Shown here: piece by piece, positions 57,701-64,000 of the stretch | Position numbering within the stretch: position 1 is the stretch's first letter | How the letters are laid out: each line of letters begins with the position of its first letter | Assembly (NCBI GenBank): GCA_016169945.1 | Contig: JADLSH010000358.1 | Coordinates: 4,683,001 to 4,747,000, forward strand | DNA: 64,000 nt | From: Trachythela sp. YZ-2020 | Lineage: Eukaryota > Cnidaria > Anthozoa > Malacalcyonacea > Clavulariidae | Reading direction: 5' to 3' | Notes under the pieces: generated by a model | The model's input: only the letters and a program-made list of their open reading frames with translations | Databases searched by the model: none | What the model was told of the DNA's origin: nothing | Translations under genes and position numbers: made by a program

Positions 57701-58733
57701 TCCTTTTTCGTCTTATTTGACTCAGTTATGGTTGAATTTCTTTCGTTAATGGAATCCGCTACATTTAGTTTGGATGGAAGTACACTAGAATATGTTTTCA
57801 CGCTTGTTGTTGCCAGGTTGGTATTGACAGTTCGTGGTGATTGTACTTCTTTTGTCTGTTGTAAACCATGAACGTTTGTTATTGATGATACGGCAGTTTG
57901 TGGACAAGATATAGGATTTGGTGTTGAACAGACAGTGTTATCATTCTTTAAAGTTTCATCCTTGCCTGTCGACAAATATTTTGCGATTTCGCATCTAGGC
58001 TTCTCTACGGGGATAACAGTTTGTTGTGTAGCGTCAATAAATGTTACCATATTTGGATTTGAACCGGTAGCAGAGCTAGGCAGTAAGACAGTGGTAGTAT
58101 CTTGACACATCTGTTGATCTGTCCTTGCCGGTGTTATACCTGAAGATTCTGTGCTACATACGGACACGTTAAGACTTGACGTTATCGTAGTAGAATCTTC
58201 ATTATCTTCTCTAAAGTTAGAAGACATGGAAGTTGGGTTTGGAGGAGAACAAACACTTATGACACCATTCGGACTGCATTTAACAACAAACGGTAACGTT
58301 CCTTGGTTACATACAGGAACATTGTTTGAGGAAAGCAATGTCATGTAAGATATGCTTTGGGATGTTCCTGTAGTGTTTCCTACTCCATCACTGGACACAC
58401 ACATCTTATCAGTGGAACCACAACCTTCACCCTCTGTTCCACTGCTAGACAATGCCAAAGAAAAAACCGAAGTTATCAAAGGAAAACCATCGTCTTCGCT
58501 AGCAGATGTTTCCTCTTCAAGTCGAGGCACAACAGTTTGATCTATTGCTTGCTTTGCTTTATGTGGCTTTTCTTCTTCGCTAGTTTCCAAATCTCCATCC
58601 GGTTTTCGATCCGAACTATCCGACTCATCGCTTGTCTTGCTCTTTGCAGAACGACTATCGAAAAATCTACGACGTAATTCTTCCTTCGCTATCGTGTTGA
58701 TGCTAAGCTTTGACAACTCCATTATCATCCGCT
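54712..58733 (-). CDS. Large Ser/Thr/Pro-rich nuclear-type protein, long exon (1,338 codons)
   Basis: An uninterrupted frame runs from ATG 58728 to TAA 54712. I do not recognise the family. Residues 1-90 have a helical start (SKLSINTIAKEELRRRFF) and an acidic stretch. Near residues 380-430 is a charged, likely coiled-coil segment (RIRRLKDLLRQKEVELEKF) followed by AAQLRANFLQKNPSLCRRSQ. Basic, KRK-rich clusters at about 560-680 suggest nuclear localisation. A long Thr/Ser/Asn-rich middle and PRPLAPKPT-type proline repeats (about 1110-1200) follow. The C-terminus is conserved-looking (EDADFKVLLGLEHVVKLL). TTTTTAG immediately precedes 58733, so this may be an internal or last exon. A donor-like AC/GTAAGA overlaps the stop, so translation might continue in another exon. 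It is the best candidate for a host gene, probably chromatin or transcription related. Confidence 0.75.
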
Positions 58734-59764
58734 AAAAAGCAAAATGATCATCTTTAAATGGAACATACCAGGAAATATTTAGTTGATGTTAAACACAAAT
58801 ATTTGATAAAATGTGAAATATAATGTTAAGAGAATGATCAAAATTGATCACTATATATATTAAACATGCACCGAAGACGCACTCTATCAATTTAAGTATT
58901 TCTACACACCACTAAAATTTGTCGCATCGAATTCATGTTCGGATCAATATTGAGACGACAAATGATAAAGGCATTTAACGTCAAACGGTAATCTTCGTCT
59001 AAGTCTCTATTTTCTCTTGGTTATGTGATCCTCCACTATAGTTTGAATAACATGACGTAGAAGTGCAACAGAGAGCAAGAAAGAGACTTGTCAACATAGG
59101 AATCGGAAGTATGCCGAAATAATTCGTTAAGTTTCTACTTTTCAAATGTATACAGTATGTGTTTAGTTTTATGATCTGTTCAGTTCTTTTCGCCCTTTTC
59201 AGTCTTGTTTTGTCTTGTCTTGTTTTATTCTGTTCAGAAGTAATTAATTTAACTATTTAGTCGCTGGGGCAACAGCGATTATAGGTTTCGGCTTGCATTT
59301 TTCTCCACTCTGCAATCTCCAATTTCCATGGAAGGTCACAAATGGAATACTTCATGTAAATAGAATATAACTGACACAGATAATCAAGATGCGAAAGACG
59401 TTTGTATGATATAAATATTTTAATAGCCCCAGCGACCTAATGGTCAACAGAGCGTCTTGTTTTCCTAGGAATAACATTTACACAGCGCACATCCGGCTCC
59501 AATGTTGGCAAATCTCTCTTCCTTGGGCGTGTACTTTATGTAGCCCCTACACGAAATTGGTAATTTTTACATCGGTTTCTGGTTGCCCCAACTGACTCTG
59601 TAATTCCCCATATTCGTTTGTGTATGGGCCAACTTGGAATTCGGGAATACTGTCCGGCATGCCAGTTAACTAATTAATACGCAAGACTCCTTGCTAACTA
59701 AAATCGCCTGCCATTAGACCAGGAACTGGCCGAGTTTGCATCTTGTGCAAATCATGAACTTCTC
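58734..59764. other. Upstream of the large exon; no exon identified
   Basis: No further coding exon was recognised. AGTCGCTGGGGC near 59262 and GCCCCAGCGACC near 59427 form a small inverted pair with AT-rich sequence between. If the large exon is spliced, the promoter and 5' exons lie here or to the right. Confidence 0.4.
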
Positions 59765-59772
59765 GTTAAAGG

Positions 59773-60320
59773 TAGGGGTGCACCGGATATCATATCCGGC
59801 CGGATATCCGGCCGGATAATGAGATAATCCGACTATCCGGTATCCGGCCGGATATTTTTAATATCCGGCCCGGATACCGGATATTTTTTTCAAGGCGTAT
59901 TAATTTTGTTTCAACTTAAAAATATCAATAAATATGCTATGAAAAGAAAACAGTTGGACATCAATACAACAAACAAAAGAACAATATTATATGAATTGGT
60001 TTACTGTTCCAGTATTTCTATTATAGCAAACCCAAAAATGTGGGCCAGCGGTCACTATATTGATACTTCAATACTTCATGACAAACAGCATATTATATAT
60101 GAACCTCTATATAGTCCTAACATGAAGTAGTGCATTGTTCATCATTGCCTTCATTGCCTGCATTGATGCACACCCTTATTCAACCTGAAAAGGAGGCCCG
60201 AGTCTTGAATAAGAAAATAATCAAAATATCCGGTATCCGGCCGGATATCCGGGCCGGATATTTTTAAACTATCCGGCATATCCGGCCGGATAGTAAAAAG
60301 TACTATATGGTGCACCCCTA
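59773..60320. mobile_element. hAT-like non-autonomous element (548 bp) with CCGGATATCC repeats
   Basis: The ends TAGGGGTGCACC and GGTGCACCCCTA are perfect inverse complements. GTTAAAGG flanks both sides (59765-59772, 60321-60328), a perfect 8-bp duplication. Subterminal regions consist of repeated CCGGATATCCGG and GGCCGGATA words, likely transposase-binding sites. The middle 250 bp is non-coding; the short frame there shows no motif. Confidence 0.92.
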
Positions 60321-60791
60321 GTTAAAGGTTTGAAATCTTCGAAATTGCGAATTAACAAATAATCGAATAATCGAAAGTTGCTTGGCCGTTTTGATTGGTT
60401 ACAACCAATAGACACAATATTAACACAAATGGCACGAAGCAGGCTAGAAAAGTCCATTTTCTCTCGTCTAATAGCGAAAAACTGGCTTTGAGAAATTCAG
60501 TCTTAAACTTAGTCGTTGGTCCATGACTGCACGATTGTGTTAACAACAATACAACTGATATGTCTTTGTTATGGGTTTGCGTTTGTCGTGAATATTAATG
60601 ATATGTATATTTTTCTTCTACGCGTACAGTCAAGAATTGCTTGTACGTTGCCCCTAAATCGAAAATCAAAAATCGAACATCTAATAAATCAGTCGATAAG
60701 GAATATCGCTTAAAATCATCGTGTCAAATTTCATCCCGATCGGACTCGAAATGACGGAGACTGAGGGTTTTTTCGAGAGCGTCGCCCCCTA

Positions 60792-60792
<1 letters not shown>

Positions 60793-60884
<92 letters not shown>
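60793..60884. repeat. (ACG)n trinucleotide array
   Basis: About 30 perfect ACG/CGA/GAC units. The sequence just upstream (CCCGATCGGACTCGAAATGA, GAGAGCGTCGCCCCC) looks like the 3' end of a retroposon whose tail gave rise to the array. Confidence 0.95.
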
Positions 60885-60887
<3 letters not shown>

Positions 60888-61061
60888 TTAGCAGTATTTT
60901 TTATTAGAATTTTCTATATTTTGCTTATTGTTAGTTTATGTTCTAAGTAAAATAATGCATGAAAAAATATTGGGGGTCACCGTGCTTCTTTTCCAACTAC
61001 ACGAAGCAATAAGCCACTTTAGAGTGAATTTCATACGCGTATGTCGCCATAGCAACGAACG

Positions 61062-62608
61062 TCTCACTAAAACCATAGCTAATATGTACGACAGGGTTTG
61101 AAAACTTCGGTCACGTGTCTCAACATGTTGAAGTTTTCGTCACGTGACAAAAGTAGTGCACAAATGTGTGATTTTGTGGTATAAATCCCTATTGACGTTT
61201 CGAAACTCTTCAATTTTTGAACGTGATGCAGAGCTTATGACAACCACAGTATATGTCCTTTCATAATGTATGTAAAAGGCATGTTTTGACCAACTTTTTA
61301 CTTTTTAATCGGATAGGCCCATCTGGTTTCGCTGGGCATAATATATCGCGACGGGGCGCGAACTATTTTATCTTAGAATCAAGGATAACCAGCGAAGTAT
61401 CTCTCGCCTGGAATCCCTCAAATTATAGTGAATTCGTTTGGGTGAATAGATAATATACCGAAAAGCTTTCATAGTTTTACATCTGACATCGCTAGAATTC
61501 GTGGGGAATGGAAGAAACATTTAGAAGTTCTTTGCCTTTGTTTTCGAGACGGATATTTTATATTGGGCAAAATTATATGTCATCAAGAAACACTGTTGTC
61601 CTTAGGCATTGCTTGAAATGATTTATAATCCCAAGTGCAGAATAATACTAAGTTAGATCTTAATAGACAACGTATATTAAATAAATGCCTGTTCTAGCTT
61701 TCGAATTGAAACTTTCGTGTGCGCGACATCAATGATACATAATTTACAGAATACACATTGTTGCAATGCTGGCCGAACTCTGCTCAGTCGTAAATTTGAG
61801 TAATATTTACTATGAATACACGTATGTGAAACTACTACAACTGCAATGTTAATTAATTCATGATAATAAAATCTACAATCATCGCTTAATGTTGATACAG
61901 TATCTTGCAGCATGATTTCAGCTTTATGACTTTAATATGTATTGTAACACACTTCTGTGTTCAAAAGATATTTGATACATTACTCATATAAATGTTGCCT
62001 ACGTTACTGTATATCCATTCCGTACAAACGAACTAAAAACAACCTTGTATTTCTTGTATATATAAGTTCTAATCAGTAGTTCTAACTTACTATAATCCTG
62101 GAGCTGGGATTAGGAATGATTTCTGATCAAGCAAAGCGAAAGCACAATACGTTTCTTGACCAGACATTTGCAAATAAATATCCGTATCGAGAACGTCTAA
62201 ATGTTTCGATCCTCCATTTTCCACGAACTCTACAGACTTAAAACTATGAAAACTTTTGAGAATATAAATATATTCACCCAGGCGTATTTTCGAATATTTG
62301 GCTTGTTATCCTTGACTCAAAGTTGTAACATGATAGCCCGCGCCCCGTCGCGATATAGTATGATTAATAGTTGGTTAAAACATGTGTTTTACATACCTTA
62401 TGAAGGAACGAATACTCTGGTTTTCATAAGTTCTGCGTTCAAAAATTTTCGAAACGTTAATAGGCATTTCTACTACGAAATCACACATTTGTGCACTACT
62501 TTTGTCACGTGACGAAAACTTCAACATAGTTGAGAAAAAGGTCACGTGTCCCCTTGAAGTTTGCCGGGCTTCCAAACCCTGTCGTATATATTAACTATGC
62601 TAAAACTA
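61062..62608. mobile_element. Element with inverted repeats of about 280 bp (1.55 kb)
   Basis: The left arm (61070-61365) and the complement of the right arm (62315-62605) are collinear: TACGACAGGGTTTG, GTTTTCGTCACGTGACAAAA, GTAGTGCACAAATGTGTGAT, CGTTTCGAAA and ATATATCGCGACGGGGCGCG occur in both. The interior of about 950 bp has no recognisable transposase. It is a non-autonomous DNA element with long inverted repeats; superfamily unknown. Exact ends and target duplication are not resolved. Confidence 0.85.
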
Positions 62609-62829
62609 ACATAATCTGAAAGAAGAAACCCCGATATCTGCTGCATAAAATTAAAACCTAAAAGTACGATTTTTTGAAAACCGTACCGAGCCACCTTAAA
62701 GCTATAGGGGATGAAGGGGGCAAAATTCTCTTCCGAGAAAATTGTTCAATTTCGAGTCTCTGAAACGGCACTACAAGCATTTGCCGGTACTTTCAAGCAG
62801 AATACATTTTGAACAGTGTGTGCAACTGC

Positions 62830-63000
62830 TATTCTTATAAAACATGGAATTTGTTTTTTATTAGATCGGCAAATCTGTGGGACAGTCTTCCATCTGAACT
62901 GAAATCGTACGACTCTATATCCATATTTAGAACCAGTCTGCATAAATTTTATGAAGCAAAATTACCATCATACAGCCCTCCTGGCAGTACTTCACTTTAA
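62830..63000 (+). pseudogene. Non-LTR retrotransposon, C-terminal pol fragment
   Basis: The frame ends FFIRSANLWDSLPSELKSYD, SIFRTSLHKFYEAKL, then TAA at 62998. This pattern (W..LP..l....s...F...L) is the usual C-terminus of CR1/L2-like proteins. Only the last 50 or so codons remain; the rest is truncated. Confidence 0.65.
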
Positions 63001-63029
63001 ATTTTATAGTTTATAGTTGTTAGTTCAAA

Positions 63030-63440
63030 CTAAAAATACACTCATGCAGAATCCCCTAGCCTATTCGAACTCAGGAATTATACTTCCCAAAATTTATTGT
63101 AACATGAAGTATTTAGTCAATCACTGTAACCATAGCAACACGCAACTTTTTACTTTTTGTACAAAATGGTAAAATAGTGATATAAATATTTGTATTTTTA
63201 ACAATAAAATTATGAATCGCCCCACTATATAAAGTAGATGTGTTATTACCTACTCTTTTAGCTTTGGTTTGCTGTAAAATTCAACCTTAGACATTTCACA
63301 AAAACTTTTCATCTTTTTAAATTTATCTTTAAAATGAAGTTTTTGACATTACGTTGTTCCTTCAAAATTAAACGCGGCGGACGACTTTGTATGTTTTCCA
63401 ATACCCAGGTGTAAATATCCGAGCGGAGTTAGTACCCAGG
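63030..63440. repeat. Dispersed repeat family R2, copy 2
   Basis: Matches 22090-22930 (GCAGAATCCCC, TTATTGTAACATGAAGT, GGTGTAAATATCCGAGCGG) with a shorter middle. It is directly downstream of a LINE 3' coding end, so R2 might be a LINE 3' untranslated region. Confidence 0.6.
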
Positions 63441-64000
63441 GGATAATTCAATTAATTTATGTGATCAGGTGTCAATTGGGACGCAATCCAATCCCGTCCA
63501 TGTTATTTTATAAGAATGTTATGTTTTAGTGTCAGTATTGTTTGTTTGAACACACGTAGATTGTGACGAATTCATTAAATTAAACAAATTAAAAAAAATA
63601 ACATCAACACTAATTGTTACATAAACAATGAATTTGTATAGCAACTCCTTTACATGTACGTAACATAATCACCGATTTATTTAGTGAAAGCGAATGGACT
63701 CACAATACTATTGCAATACTATTGTAAGGGATACAGTACTTCTGAAAACGATAGCGTAATTGACAACCAATCAAATGTTAATACCGAAATACGCAAGCAA
63801 TTACAGAAACGAAAGTGTGTAGGTCATGAGACATAAAACAATGCACATCAATTTAGAAACGAAGAGAACAAAGCTAAACCAATCTTTCAACCACTGCAGA
63901 ATCTTTACTAAAAATTCCAGCTAATATATTTAGAGCGAAATGAAATATATACAGTTATTATTTCACAATTGAAAGTATCAAAATAAGTGAAATTAAAATG
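63441..64000. other. No gene recognised
   Basis: AT-rich sequence with no open frame of note and no structure I can identify. Confidence 0.4.

Noticed and set aside
54857..58677. Several plus-strand frames across 54857-58677
   Set aside because: All are antisense to the 1,338-codon frame and contain no family motifs.
60793..60884. Poly-amino-acid coding repeat
   Set aside because: No open gene surrounds the (ACG)n tract; it follows a retroposon-like 3' end.

Overview
This is animal nuclear DNA, AT-rich, with spliced genes and very dense mobile elements. The mix resembles an anthozoan or other cnidarian genome: Penelope-like, BEL/Pao, Ty3/Gypsy and CR1/L2-like retroelements, tRNA-derived SINEs, many short inverted-repeat elements, DUF6589-type proteins, RecQ-like helicases and HECT-E3-like proteins in transposons. 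That placement is an inference; no ribosomal or mitochondrial marker is present. Family names come from recognising motifs by eye, not from a search.

The left third (1-24 kb) is mostly repeat debris: a non-LTR reverse transcriptase remnant cut by the window edge (1-975), a dispersed repeat carrying a nested palindrome-ended element (1150-2570), a small multi-exon gene model (3717-5196), an internally deleted Penelope-like element (7390-9360) with a second 3' fragment at 5321-5755, a patchwork tandem duplication (9240-10640), a broken HECT-E3-like N-terminus with an inverted exon copy (11140-12432), and several foldback or hAT-like elements.

The centre (24.3-51.7 kb) is one nested stack. A decayed BEL/Pao retrotransposon (24288-51674) has two large multi-gene DNA transposons inside its gag region, only about 350 bp apart. 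The first (25066-33457) is bounded by inverted arrays of a 20-bp repeat. It encodes an rve/IS3-like DDE integrase and, on the other strand, a four-exon zinc-ribbon/HECT protein, and has a probable 5-bp target duplication. The second (33815-48346) has terminal inverted repeats and a perfect 9-bp target duplication. It encodes a five-exon DUF6589-like protein with a C2H2 finger and, convergently, a RecQ-family helicase. Removing either element with one target copy leaves the flanking gag segments in the same reading phase, which supports the boundaries. The DUF6589 gene holds in its introns a full-length Ty3/Gypsy element with 81-bp LTRs (36884-41262, duplication GATAA) and two short inverted-repeat elements. 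The HECT gene holds a 900-bp hAT-like element (29681-30580). The 33815-48346 element is the best candidate here for an undescribed system.

The right part (51.7-64 kb) has more short DNA elements, a 1,338-codon open exon on the minus strand (54712-58733) that is the strongest candidate for an ordinary host gene, a hAT-like element, an (ACG)n array and a long-inverted-repeat element (61062-62608). Several reading-frame breaks lie in short homopolymer runs, so some apparent pseudogenes may reflect assembly errors rather than decay.
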